Shown here in pieces: positions 48,101-56,469 of a stretch of DNA of 64,000 nt. This stretch comes from Archangium lansingense (GTDB lineage Bacteria; Myxococcota; Myxococcia; Myxococcales; Myxococcaceae). Where the stretch lies: positions 8,494,001-8,558,000 of the forward strand of contig NZ_JAPNKA010000001.1 of the NCBI RefSeq assembly GCF_026626635.1, written 5' to 3'. Position 1 is the first letter of the stretch. Each line of letters starts with the position of its first letter. Under the pieces are notes generated by a model. That model worked only from the letters and a program-made list of their open reading frames with translations, had not been told where the DNA came from and ran no database searches. The translations under genes and the position numbers were made by a program.

Positions 48101-50534
48101 GACGCCCAAGCTCATCCAACCGCCGGTGAAGCGTCGCATCGTGCGGCCGGTGCCGAATGAGCTGAGCGATGTGCTCAATCAGCATCAAGGCCAAGCCGAG
48201 TCGGTTTCCCTCATCACAGTGGAGCAGCGCCTCCTCCAGCCTGTCGATGGCACGCCGTAGGCGCTCCTCCTCCGGGCGATCCGGCTGCGCTAGTTCGGCC
48301 CGTGCGGCGGTCATCAGCGTCTCGGCACGGTAGGGGCCATCCCTCCGAATCCCGAGCGAGTGCTCCAGCAGCCGCATGGCTTGCACGGCATCTCCAGGGC
48401 TCTTGCGCAAGAGCAGGGCATCTGCCGTAACCTTCGAAAGTTTCGCGGCTTCGAACCGATTGGGTGCCCCTATGGTTCTGGCCTGTTCGTACAGGCGAAG
48501 AGTACGTTCGACATCAGGCGAGTGGCCCTCCCGCCAAGCATTGCCCGCCGAGATGAACAGGGCGAAGCGAAGGTGTTCCGGAACACGGGCGGATCCGGTC
48601 TCCTCCACGGCTTGAAGGAGTATCCGACGAGCCTCATCCAAGACACTCCTGCGTCGTACATCGGCCGGAGACAGCACTTGTAGCGCGTTCAGCCGCTCGA
48701 CCCCCTTGAAGAAGCTCGCCTCGATACGCTCCTCTGGGGTGCGCGCCGCTGCCAGTAGCGCGTCCGCAGCGCGCGTATAGGGCGTTCCATCCCCCCACCC
48801 CATCGACTGTGAGAGGATCTGCACCCTCAATCGCAACAGCGGAAAGCTTGGAGCCCGGGCCACCGCACGCTCGATGCGCTCGATCAGCTTGGGCCCCACA
48901 GCGCTGCTCGGCCCAAGCGCCAAGAGAAAAGCGAGGGAAGCATGGTCCTCGGAAGCCCCGTGCGAGATGTTCTCGAACATCCAATCCAAGCACGCCTCCG
49001 CGCGGTCCGGGCGAGCCCTCATGAGCGCGCCGAGTTGCGTGAGTTCCCCGTCCCCAAGGGAAGAGGCCAGGGGGGGACGCATCCCCTGCGCGAGCGCGAC
49101 TGCCCACGCAGCGGCATCGTCAAAGGGTCCTCGAACACCACCGGTTCCTGGTGGAACCTCCCGCCCCAATGCTCCCTCCTGGGAAGGGGGACCACTCCTC
49201 AAACGGACCCAGTCGAGCCGGGTACGGGTCGCGCGTACTCCAGCCGAGTCCGGGACGAACCCGAGCAGTCGTTCGGCCATAGCTAGCGCTCGAGGAAGAG
49301 CGAAGGGCCCCGGATGGAGAAGGATCGCGGCGGCTTCATGCCGGTAGCGAGCAAGGTCCACTGCGGGCAAGGGAAGAGGCTTCTCAAACCAGAGCGCCAG
49401 GGAGATCTGCTCAGGTGTGGAGGTGGACGCCCCGGATGCGAGCTGCTCCACTCGGATATTGGCTAAGACACGTGCGTTCACCTCAAGAGCCACGGAGTCT
49501 CCGGCCAGTCTCTCTGCCGCATGTTCTGCGTGACGCCAAGCCCGGTCCAGTAAGCTTCGATCTCCGCGTGCGCACTTCCAGAACGCTGCGGCCAAGTCCG
49601 AGCGCATGGCGGGATCGTCCATTGGACCCGCCAGCAGTTTCTCCACCAGTTCGCAAGCCTGGAGGCGATCGTCGCGAGCGTCGTCCGGGAGAAGAGCAAG
49701 CAACAGACCAGCGGAGCGCAGCTGCTCAGAGTCCGACTTGGCCTTCAACAGCTCCCCTCGGAGCAGTGCAACCGCCTCGCTCAACCGGCCATCACTGGCG
49801 AGGAGGCGTGCACGGACAACGGGCTCGACACGAGTACGGCCCACTCCATCCAAAAGCCTGCGACGGACGTCCTCCGGGATTTGCTCAGCGTGGTTCATCA
49901 AGAGCATCGCGAGTTGTTGCTCCAGCGCGGGGTTGACAAGAAGAGAGCCTTCTCCGTACCGCCGCAGGAGTTCGATCACCTCGCCAGCTAGCCGCTCACC
50001 ATGGCGTGTAGGACGGAGTCGCTCCAGCAACAGAAGCTGTTCCCATGGCGTACCCGCCACCTCACGCTCGACAGCTTTCAGGCGCTCACGCCATCGTTGA
50101 GCGTCACCTGAGTGCCGTTCCATTTCGGCCAAGCGCAGCGAGGCCAGTGCGAGTGGCCCCATGAGGCCAGAGGCGCGTGCATCCTCCACCGCACGCATGA
50201 GCTGGGCGGTCGCATCATCGTGGCGCACCATGGCCGCATACACGCGGGCCAGTGCCATCCGGGTCTGAACCCGGAGCCAAGAGGGCGCGTCCGGCGCCAG
50301 AAGTTGCAGGGCTTCCTCCAGGTGCCCCACCGCACGTGCATCCTCTCCGGTCTCGAGCAATGCCTGCCCAAGCACCGAATGAGCTCGGGCTCGCTCCTCC
50401 TTGTTGACCCCCGCCGGCAGTCCCTCGAGGGCCTCTCGCGCGAGTTGGGCTGCTTGCGAGGCGCGCCCTGGCCCATCCATGCCCAGCAGTTCATGGGCGA
50501 CATCCAGCTTCCTACCCGCTCCAGCATCCTCCAT
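45165..50534 (-). CDS. Very large helical-repeat (TPR-like) protein with C-terminal CHAT protease domain
   Basis: I take the ATG ending at 50534, six bases after GGGGGA; starts a few codons upstream (50540, 50555) are possible. About 1789 residues. Nearly the whole length is helical repeats of TPR type (AHSVLGQALLETGEDARAVG and many similar). The last 200 residues form a CHAT (caspase-like) domain with His1652 in MFLCHGG and Cys1697 in VVLLSCETG, 45 residues apart, followed by GLAGSFLASGARQIIAPLW, a hallmark of the family. CHAT proteins are clan CD proteases used in bacterial conflict and signalling; the repeats would sense a partner. It is the third gene of a three-gene operon with an MBL-fold protein and a second CHAT-like protein. 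Confidence 0.9.
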   Translation of the reverse strand: MEDAGAGRKLDVAHELLGMDGPGRASQAAQLAREALEGLPAGVNKEERARAHSVLGQALLETGEDARAVGHLEEALQLLAPDAPSWLRVQTRMALARVYAAMVRHDDATAQLMRAVEDARASGLMGPLALASLRLAEMERHSGDAQRWRERLKAVEREVAGTPWEQLLLLERLRPTRHGERLAGEVIELLRRYGEGSLLVNPALEQQLAMLLMNHAEQIPEDVRRRLLDGVGRTRVEPVVRARLLASDGRLSEAVALLRGELLKAKSDSEQLRSAGLLLALLPDDARDDRLQACELVEKLLAGPMDDPAMRSDLAAAFWKCARGDRSLLDRAWRHAEHAAERLAGDSVALEVNARVLANIRVEQLASGASTSTPEQISLALWFEKPLPLPAVDLARYRHEAAAILLHPGPFALPRALAMAERLLGFVPDSAGVRATRTRLDWVRLRSGPPSQEGALGREVPPGTGGVRGPFDDAAAWAVALAQGMRPPLASSLGDGELTQLGALMRARPDRAEACLDWMFENISHGASEDHASLAFLLALGPSSAVGPKLIERIERAVARAPSFPLLRLRVQILSQSMGWGDGTPYTRAADALLAAARTPEERIEASFFKGVERLNALQVLSPADVRRRSVLDEARRILLQAVEETGSARVPEHLRFALFISAGNAWREGHSPDVERTLRLYEQARTIGAPNRFEAAKLSKVTADALLLRKSPGDAVQAMRLLEHSLGIRRDGPYRAETLMTAARAELAQPDRPEEERLRRAIDRLEEALLHCDEGNRLGLALMLIEHIAQLIRHRPHDATLHRRLDELGRLDPKLAQEAVRAKRGLIGPLPEDMYRFVSDSASHPAVVAYLEGTRPLKRSEDLIAEMGLEPESPMAKLVQSADAPAEERTPQALKSRAERLSQVGDPEKRPGAQAARAMLLAHLAGLGHTSAEEARLSAEEAEPLVRAIELPAARHQLLLELARFWVPIETYVHPVVDCVRGARLCREVLDDSTASETASLDALQCFARATRYRRDGDRHAHLREAARLYEECARRYEQAGMEDGAALMRTNLAEVRAELRTGGSEPEHHEGVSAARVRLALARSPSEKAVAQGNLAVELTRLGSQRPPPEGDALLAEARGLFESMPWGDVPALRRFSVENFQTMCLVEISVRAGQRAEAIALWRKRLAGLDRKTHPVEWAMTVHNLADTLIEPDRRTGMMDTRHVTEGLLLFEQALQVRTLEAYPEFHWETTDDMGRAITAVMLNWSSSLPWPRELWERGEQALRSAIEAARRLGGGERLAKSALSLLKLSLAAGSPDQLESTAEFAWTALDGARPFLLVDERAGFQEAVFAADVGATLGRGLASRTAAGITEGFHYVLAGESAERVLRWLARASGAAQRALAGRVSRPSRVPPGDWVEWLEAVRKGAPGDVARALEKVRFAEPSFLRGEPDLSGTWNWLRSRPGSAAVALVGSNRGLMAAVLENAEQPKVLVGALRADSPPVGEAAVAQALSADESGQPYRDLLAWTRTNILPPVQRLLPSSPAHLLWIPAGPLRLLAPADLWPASPVTLATRLDLETRPFPERPRRTLLAVADPGPGRSGELKGAVKIGAQLAQMVSVAGTPRALLSQGGNFGTALRLSCPGLVERPASAGDVLRELAEADVVMFLCHGGVQGPRMAMLQLLDEAGSNSELALEQVGADPRRIAGATVVLLSCETGRVGDWLHRAAGLAGSFLASGARQIIAPLWEVRLGAALHVGRAVLDALIQEREPSLALHALQSQGVQPEGSTPGHFGRAWSLKAFVHWVG

Positions 50535-50628
50535 GTGCATTCCCCCCGGAGGCATTCGATACCGCGAGTCTCTCCGGCAGGCACGAGGGTACCAAGAGAC
50601 TGCAGGCCTGTGGGCTCGCGAGAGACGC

Positions 50629-51735
50629 TCAGCCCAGCATCAGCGCAAGCGACTCGCCTCCGCTGCCAGGGTACACGGTGGTGAAGCCGTAGCGAACTTG
50701 GAGACTCTCAGACTGCCAGCGCAGCGCGGAGGGCGACGCGGAATTGAAGTGGAGCCGGACATCGCGCCTCGCGGAGATGAGCCGAGCGATAGCTTGGGCA
50801 TCCGGGTGCCGGTAGCGTGTGCCGTCCGTAGAGATGAGAAAATCGCTGCACTCCACGAGATCGAGCCAATCGCGAGTGACGTTGCGCTTGCTGCCATGGT
50901 GGGGCAGCTTGACTGCGCCCACAGGCAACCTGCGCAGCCCGCGCTCCCGGAGCAGCCGTTGGATCGTCGTGGCAAGAACGTTCGGCCAAGCATCTGCCGC
51001 AAGAAGGCACGCATGCGACCCCAACTCAGCAAGCAGTGCGATGCTGCTGCCATTCGCAGGAGCATCATCACGCTGCTCCGGCTCTGATGCCAGGGCTTTC
51101 ACGTCCAATCCCCCCAGCCGATCCACCTGCTCCCCTCCGGACGAGACGGGCTGGGCCAGTTCTTCCTCCGCGGAGCGGACCTCCCGCGCCCAGACGAGCG
51201 CCATCTTCTGAAGCGTGGCCGGTGTGGGAGACAGCACCGTCAGCGCAAGCCCCCCCGGCAACTCGATGCGCGGCAGGGCGCCTGCGTCCAGCGCGACGAC
51301 AGGGCCTCGGTGGAACGCCTCATTCCAGCGACCCGCCTTGGCGAGCATCGCCAGCGCCTCACCCTGAGCGGGGCCGAGCAAATCATCGTTGGCATGCCCT
51401 TCTCGCGCGGGGGTCGTCATTGCCTCCGCACCGAGGGCATCAGCCAGAAAGGGCTTCATGTGGAGAAAACCGTTGAACCACAGATCGTCATAGGTGACGC
51501 CAAGTGTGGTGTCCTTGAGCAATTCCAGAACGCCACCGATGTGGTCCACATCCACATGGGTGACGATGATCAAGTCAAAGTGCGGCCGTATCTCGAGAGA
51601 GAGACGAGCGCGGAGTGCTGGGTACGACGCGGATGTTCCCCCATCGATGAGGATACGGTGGGTCCGCCCATCATGCACATGCTCCAGAATCAGGCAGTCC
51701 CCACATCCGGCGGGCAACATCTCCAGTTTCAGCAT
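50629..51735 (-). CDS. Metallo-beta-lactamase-fold hydrolase (ComEC-like type)
   Basis: Start at the ATG ending 51735 with GGGAGGA upstream; 368 residues. Metal site THVDVDHIGG (His60, Asp62, Asp64, His65) in place of the more usual HxHxDH. A later LPHHGSKRN supplies another His, as in ComEC-type MBL domains. LLAADAWPN may carry a further ligand. There is no signal peptide, so it is cytoplasmic. The first 65 bases overlap the end of the CHAT-like gene upstream, so the two are coupled. The substrate is unknown; a nuclease or phosphodiesterase role would suit a defence operon. Confidence 0.9.
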   Translation of the reverse strand: MLKLEMLPAGCGDCLILEHVHDGRTHRILIDGGTSASYPALRARLSLEIRPHFDLIIVTHVDVDHIGGVLELLKDTTLGVTYDDLWFNGFLHMKPFLADALGAEAMTTPAREGHANDDLLGPAQGEALAMLAKAGRWNEAFHRGPVVALDAGALPRIELPGGLALTVLSPTPATLQKMALVWAREVRSAEEELAQPVSSGGEQVDRLGGLDVKALASEPEQRDDAPANGSSIALLAELGSHACLLAADAWPNVLATTIQRLLRERGLRRLPVGAVKLPHHGSKRNVTRDWLDLVECSDFLISTDGTRYRHPDAQAIARLISARRDVRLHFNSASPSALRWQSESLQVRYGFTTVYPGSGGESLALMLG

Positions 51736-54670
51736 CGACGTCCTCCCTTGGACTTGTAGGCGCAACCAGATACCAGTCTACATCCCCGTAGACGGCAAGG
51801 CCGAGCATGAGCGGATCTCCTCCAGCGAGAAGCTTGCGCCGCAACCGGATGAAAGCATCCCCCACGTTCACGGCCCCTTGGCGTACCAAATCTCCCAACC
51901 CATTGAGCAACTCTGCCGTGGTGGGGCCGGCATGTCGTCCCAACATGTCCGCGACGCTGCTGACCACCACGGCTGAGCCGCGGCCAGCCCACAGGAACTG
52001 GCCCACTACACTCTGGAACTTCACCGCAGGCAGCACCGGGCTGCATCCCAGCAGCAGCACAAGGACGCCTCCACTGGAGTCCTTCTGCCGCACGTGGCGC
52101 TCGTGGAGACGCGAGACCGCGAGTTCCTCATCCGCGATCTCGATGGTGGCAACATCCGTGCGCTCCTCTATGCCCGTGTGGACGAGGAGCACCAAAAGGG
52201 ATGGTGCGTGCTGCTGGACCGCCTTCGCCCATTCCTTCCACCCCTTGACCTCCTGTGTGCAGTCGGGCCACAAGGTTCTGAGCGTATGTCTCACCTTGTC
52301 CATGCTGCCAATGTCGTGGCTGTCCACCCGGTGGCTAGCTCCAACGAGCCCCTTGAGCAAAAGCGGGATGGTCCGCAATTCCCGACTGGGCATGGACCTC
52401 AGCCCCACATCACCGCGCGCCTGTTCGGGATCGACTACGCGCTGCCGCTCGAGAACGCGGGTGAGACCCCAGAATCCCGCAGGGCATACGTAGTCTTCGG
52501 CCAGTTCCTCGTCCCGGTGACACTCGTGGTCACACTCGCCTGTCTCAAGTGCCTGCCGGGCGTTGGGGCAAAGTTGAGCCTTGGTGTGTGGCGCAGGGAA
52601 CTCATAGAATAACTCAACGGGAAGGAAGGTTCCCCATCTTGCCTCGAGGATCTGGAGCCGTTTCCCCTGACGCAAACCAGGACCAACCCCAGGCTGATCG
52701 ACCACAATTCTCCAGAGCAACGCCCCTTGGTTTGCCAGCGTCACAAGGAGACTGACAAGGCGCCCGTCCTCCAGGCCTACGGGACGGTCAGCACTCTGAG
52801 TCAGCACATCCAGCCGGGCGCGGAGCTGACGGATGGACTCCTCTAGGTCCGGTTGATCAATATTGAGCCAACGGGCCTTTTCGTCCTCCACCATCATGGC
52901 GCCCGCGACACCCGCTGCATCATGGTTTAGCACGAGCGCAGCGTCGAAATGCGTCCGTTCATCCAATGCCTCGTTCGAAAAAACAGGTGGCAGTTCCATG
53001 TCCTGTTCCACGCCACGCCATACTCGCATCCGTGCTTCCACGGACGACACCACAGGGGCAGAGAGCAAGGCTGTCTGAAGGACTCGATTGCGGTACAAGA
53101 CGGCGATACGCGCGGAGAAGCGCTCAGCGGACGGCTCTAATCCCTCCAGCACTGGTGTGGAAAACTTGAAAGAGCAGGGAGTGCTATCCCCCTCGGGAGG
53201 TAGATGGATGCGAGCCAACTGCGGCGGCGGGGGCTTTCGCCCGCCAGAGATGTCCGCAAAGACGACGGTGAGATCATTACCTCCAGGAGATGAAGGCAGG
53301 TCTGCTTCAGGGAATGGCTTCCACACGAAACGCGAGCCTAAATGCACCGGCCCAATGTGAACCTCCAGTTGGTAGGTACGGTCGGCCAGCAATGCACCGG
53401 GCTCGTGCACCGCCGCATCCTCGTCGGTGGAGAAAATGTTCGCCTGAAGATACCGAGGCTGGGGCTTTCGAGGCGGCTTCGGATCCAAAGGAGGGGGAGT
53501 GCTGGAGTTCTGGGACAGCGGCACTTCCAAGCCCTCCTCCGCGGCACGTACGGCCCAACGCAACTGCGCGAGTGCCGCACCCAGCCCAGGCTGGCGTTCG
53601 ACGCCTGGCTCCGACAAGAACCGCCGGAGGGCAGCCGCCAGCTCAGGGGCGCTCAACTGCGAGCTCTCCACACCCAGAGAACGAGCCAGCGGTTCCGGAA
53701 CCACGACGTCGACCAATTCGAAACGGTCCCGCAGCAATTCGGAAAATCGAAGGAGTTCGCTGGCAGCACCCTGCTCATCCCAGGCCGCCAGCTTCGCCTT
53801 CGTGAGGAACTTCCAGGAAGAGAGAAGGAACGGCACGGCGAGCGAACGACTCGCAAGCAGGACTGCCTCATCGAGTGCACGACCACTGCTTAGCGCGGCG
53901 AGTAGCGCGAGCCAGCATTCCTCGCGCCTCTTCATGGGTGTGCGGACTACCAGCACCGCGTCCGTGTCCAGCCGGTAGCGGAGTTTGAGCCCGAGTGCCA
54001 TCGCCTCCACTGCGGTCTTGCGTTCTGAGACGAAGGCGATAGCGATAGCGCTGGAAGGCATCTCCCTGGCTTGGGTCCCTGGCGCACCTGGTACGAAGGA
54101 GATATCGGGAGGAACCAGGAGCACATGGCCGACGGCAGACTTCTCCAAGGGAGGCCAGCGCACCAGCGCATCACCACCTGACACGTTCTCCCATAGAACC
54201 TCGATGAGGCGCCGTTCCGAGGACTGCGCCACTATCTCCAACGGCCACAAGAGGGGGCGATCCCACCGCGGCTCCCCCCCCCGGATATAGACCGATGCCG
54301 CACCCACGGACGCGTCAGCAAGCAGTTCGGCGAAGTAGGCCAGCACCTCCGGGTTCTCATCGTCTTGGGCAATTTCAATCCGCTGAGGTCCGAACTCCGA
54401 GACCAGATTCGCCCAGTTGGCAGCCAGTCCGTCGACCCACATGGGCCAGAGTGCGTGGAACTGCTCCAGGATTGCACGGTCTCGCGGGGAGAATCCGAAC
54501 CGAAGCGGCTCGCCCGGAATGAGTCCACTGAGCGTGAGGCGCTCCCCTGGGCGGAGGTGCTCAAGACCCATTTCCGGGTACGAGGCAAGCACTCCCAGCA
54601 TCGCGAATGCAGGCGCATTGCTTCGCCCACTGCCCTCTCGCTCAAAGCGTTCGAAGAAGTGCTTGTTCAC
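51671..54670 (-). CDS. CHAT-like protease protein with novel N-terminal region
   Basis: GTG start, 999 residues. I recognise nothing in the first 400 residues. A Pro-rich linker (PPLDPKPPRKPQPRY) leads to a beta-rich middle region (ADRTYQLEVHIGPVHLGSRF) and a C-terminal CHAT-like domain. His831 in LLVLLVHTG and Cys876 in LVLLLGCSP are exactly 45 residues apart, the same spacing as in the CHAT protein two genes on, and are followed by VVGQFLWAGRGSAVVVSS. A Cys-rich patch (CDHECHRDEELAEDYVC) precedes the domain. I infer a second caspase-like protease. It is the first gene of the operon. Confidence 0.8.
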   Translation of the reverse strand: MNKHFFERFEREGSGRSNAPAFAMLGVLASYPEMGLEHLRPGERLTLSGLIPGEPLRFGFSPRDRAILEQFHALWPMWVDGLAANWANLVSEFGPQRIEIAQDDENPEVLAYFAELLADASVGAASVYIRGGEPRWDRPLLWPLEIVAQSSERRLIEVLWENVSGGDALVRWPPLEKSAVGHVLLVPPDISFVPGAPGTQAREMPSSAIAIAFVSERKTAVEAMALGLKLRYRLDTDAVLVVRTPMKRREECWLALLAALSSGRALDEAVLLASRSLAVPFLLSSWKFLTKAKLAAWDEQGAASELLRFSELLRDRFELVDVVVPEPLARSLGVESSQLSAPELAAALRRFLSEPGVERQPGLGAALAQLRWAVRAAEEGLEVPLSQNSSTPPPLDPKPPRKPQPRYLQANIFSTDEDAAVHEPGALLADRTYQLEVHIGPVHLGSRFVWKPFPEADLPSSPGGNDLTVVFADISGGRKPPPPQLARIHLPPEGDSTPCSFKFSTPVLEGLEPSAERFSARIAVLYRNRVLQTALLSAPVVSSVEARMRVWRGVEQDMELPPVFSNEALDERTHFDAALVLNHDAAGVAGAMMVEDEKARWLNIDQPDLEESIRQLRARLDVLTQSADRPVGLEDGRLVSLLVTLANQGALLWRIVVDQPGVGPGLRQGKRLQILEARWGTFLPVELFYEFPAPHTKAQLCPNARQALETGECDHECHRDEELAEDYVCPAGFWGLTRVLERQRVVDPEQARGDVGLRSMPSRELRTIPLLLKGLVGASHRVDSHDIGSMDKVRHTLRTLWPDCTQEVKGWKEWAKAVQQHAPSLLVLLVHTGIEERTDVATIEIADEELAVSRLHERHVRQKDSSGGVLVLLLGCSPVLPAVKFQSVVGQFLWAGRGSAVVVSSVADMLGRHAGPTTAELLNGLGDLVRQGAVNVGDAFIRLRRKLLAGGDPLMLGLAVYGDVDWYLVAPTSPREDVDAETGDVARRMWGLPDSGACA

Positions 54671-55213
54671 GCCGAATACATTCTCCTAGCCACACGCCCC
54701 CGGCGGCAGCCACAGGGCTGAGCTTATCCCACCGAATGACCGGGGCGCTGCTTCCAGGACAGCCGAAGGTAGACGGCGTCGGGGATTGAGCCAGCCCCGG
54801 CTTTGTGGCTCTCCCACACTTTGTGTGAACCCAGGGCACATGAGGGTGGTCGCTCGACTGAGACTCGCCTGCTCGCCGCTGAGGAACCACATGAAGTGCG
54901 AGAGAGCCACGTATCCGGGGCAAGCCCAGTGGAGCAATTTCTTCACAGTAAGGACAAGGGTGAGGTCTTCGCCGTCCCCGGGCGCCAGCGCACCGCCGCC
55001 ACGAATTCGAGCAGGTAGGAGGAGACCGGCAAGAAGCCCACCCCCAGCAACAGGCGCAAGGGCAACGGGAGCACCGCGCCCGAGACGCGTGCCCCCTGAC
55101 GCGCCCCCCCGCCCTCTCGCAGCTGCATGCCGGTGATGGCCCACGAGCCCCCGGCCTTTTTTGCTCCCGAGCAGCGTGCAGCATCGCCAGCCCGGAGCTA
55201 CCGCCACTCCGCG
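54671..55213. other. Intergenic region with a possible minus-strand gene scrap
   Basis: It separates the CHAT operon from the toxin-immunity cassette, both on the minus strand. On the minus strand at about 55160-54946 one frame reads AITGMQLREGGGARQGARVS and LLLGVGFLPVSSYLLEFVA, which looks like the end of a membrane protein, but no family is recognised and no full gene is present. The rest should hold the promoter of the CHAT operon; no clear box is seen. Confidence 0.35.
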
Positions 55214-56461
55214 CTACGCCACGGGCTTCCTTCTGAGACGCGACAGGTGCTCATCTCCGCTCTTCACGAAGCGCCGCGCCAGCTCGGCCTGGCCCTCTGC
55301 GCCATGCTCCAGCAGGAACGCCAGCTCCGAGGGCAACAACGCCTTGACGGTGACGAGCTTCACCTCCCCATACGGTGTGGAGAAGTGCCTCGGCAGCGTG
55401 CGTGACTCCACGCCCAGCAGCACGGCCACCCTGCCCTCCTCGGTGACAAGGGACTTGGGCATGCCCTTTCCGGACACCTCCATGGAGAAGAGGCCCGCCT
55501 TCACCCTCTCGCGCACCTGCTCGTGCTCGGCGACTTCATCCGCCACACGGTCCAATAGCATCAGGGGCCACCCCTTCGAGATGTCCTTCACGGCCGCGTC
55601 CACTTCCAGGGCGAGCTCCAGACCGAAGCCCACGGAGGGCTCCAAGCGCTCGATGAAGGGGTCCGAGAGCCCGTGCGTGACCAACAGCGTACGCCCCGCC
55701 TCGCGACGGATGACGCGCCAGAGCTGCCGGTGACCTGGCCACGAGCCGCTCATGGCGATGGGCATGAAGACCTCCCTGTCCAGCGACCCCAAGGTGCACC
55801 AAGCCGTTTCACGAGCGGTGTCCGCCTGCTCGAACAACTCGCGGCTTTTCCGGTCATGCTCGCGCTCCTCCGCGCTGACGGTGCTCGGGCCGGTGACCTC
55901 CTTGAACTTCGCCCCCGTTGCTCCCATGCGCTCCAGGGCCTGCTTTACCTCCTCGGAGATGATGATGGCCGGGCTCCATCCCCAGGTACGGAACACTCGG
56001 GCATCGCCCACTTTCGAGGGGTCGATGCGCATGCCAATCACGGACCTGTACTGGCCTGTCTTGTCGGGCCTGTCATCCCCCGGCTCCCAGTGGCGCACCT
56101 CGTCGGATGCCTCGTCGTCGATGCACTTCACGACACGCGTGATGTTGAGCAGGACGTACGGTTCGCTCTGTCCGTCCACATCCACCGGAATCAGCTGCAC
56201 ATCACCAGGCGCCAGCTCGGCGAAGACGGCCGCCACCCTGGCATGAACCACGGGGATGGTCGCACCCGCCAACAAGGAGAAGTCGAGCGGCCTGCCCGGG
56301 ACATAGATGGGAATCCGGATCCGCGCATCGACGTGAGCAGACTCACCCCGTACGAACTGCCAGGTACGAATCTCCTGCCCCTGCTGATCCACGGGCTCAT
56401 CCAGGTGCCAGCGACCCAGGATGTAAACGTCGTCGAACAGATCGAAGTACAGTCCCGTCAT
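55214..56461 (-). CDS. Imm11-SUFU fusion immunity protein
   Basis: Start at the ATG ending 56461 (TAGGAG upstream), 415 residues. The N-terminal half matches the Imm11 (MXAN_0049-type) immunity family: YILGRWHLDEPVDQQGQEI, GRPLDFSLLAG, VQLIPVDVDGQ, RVVKCIDDEAS, RTWGWSPAIIISEEVKQALE. The C-terminal half (WPGHRQLWRVIRREAG, HGLSDPFIE, GFGLELALEVD) matches suppressor-of-fused (SUFU) domains, also known as immunity modules. It follows the AHH-nuclease toxin by 8 bases, so it should protect the cytoplasm from that toxin. The two-domain build suggests protection against two toxin types. Confidence 0.85.
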   Translation of the reverse strand: MTGLYFDLFDDVYILGRWHLDEPVDQQGQEIRTWQFVRGESAHVDARIRIPIYVPGRPLDFSLLAGATIPVVHARVAAVFAELAPGDVQLIPVDVDGQSEPYVLLNITRVVKCIDDEASDEVRHWEPGDDRPDKTGQYRSVIGMRIDPSKVGDARVFRTWGWSPAIIISEEVKQALERMGATGAKFKEVTGPSTVSAEEREHDRKSRELFEQADTARETAWCTLGSLDREVFMPIAMSGSWPGHRQLWRVIRREAGRTLLVTHGLSDPFIERLEPSVGFGLELALEVDAAVKDISKGWPLMLLDRVADEVAEHEQVRERVKAGLFSMEVSGKGMPKSLVTEEGRVAVLLGVESRTLPRHFSTPYGEVKLVTVKALLPSELAFLLEHGAEGQAELARRFVKSGDEHLSRLRRKPVA

Positions 56462-56469
56462 GAGGACTC

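Noticed and set aside
54686..55207. 173-codon minus-strand frame upstream of the CHAT operon
   Set aside because: No recognisable protein and composition typical of a shadow frame; only a short stretch in another frame looks protein-like.
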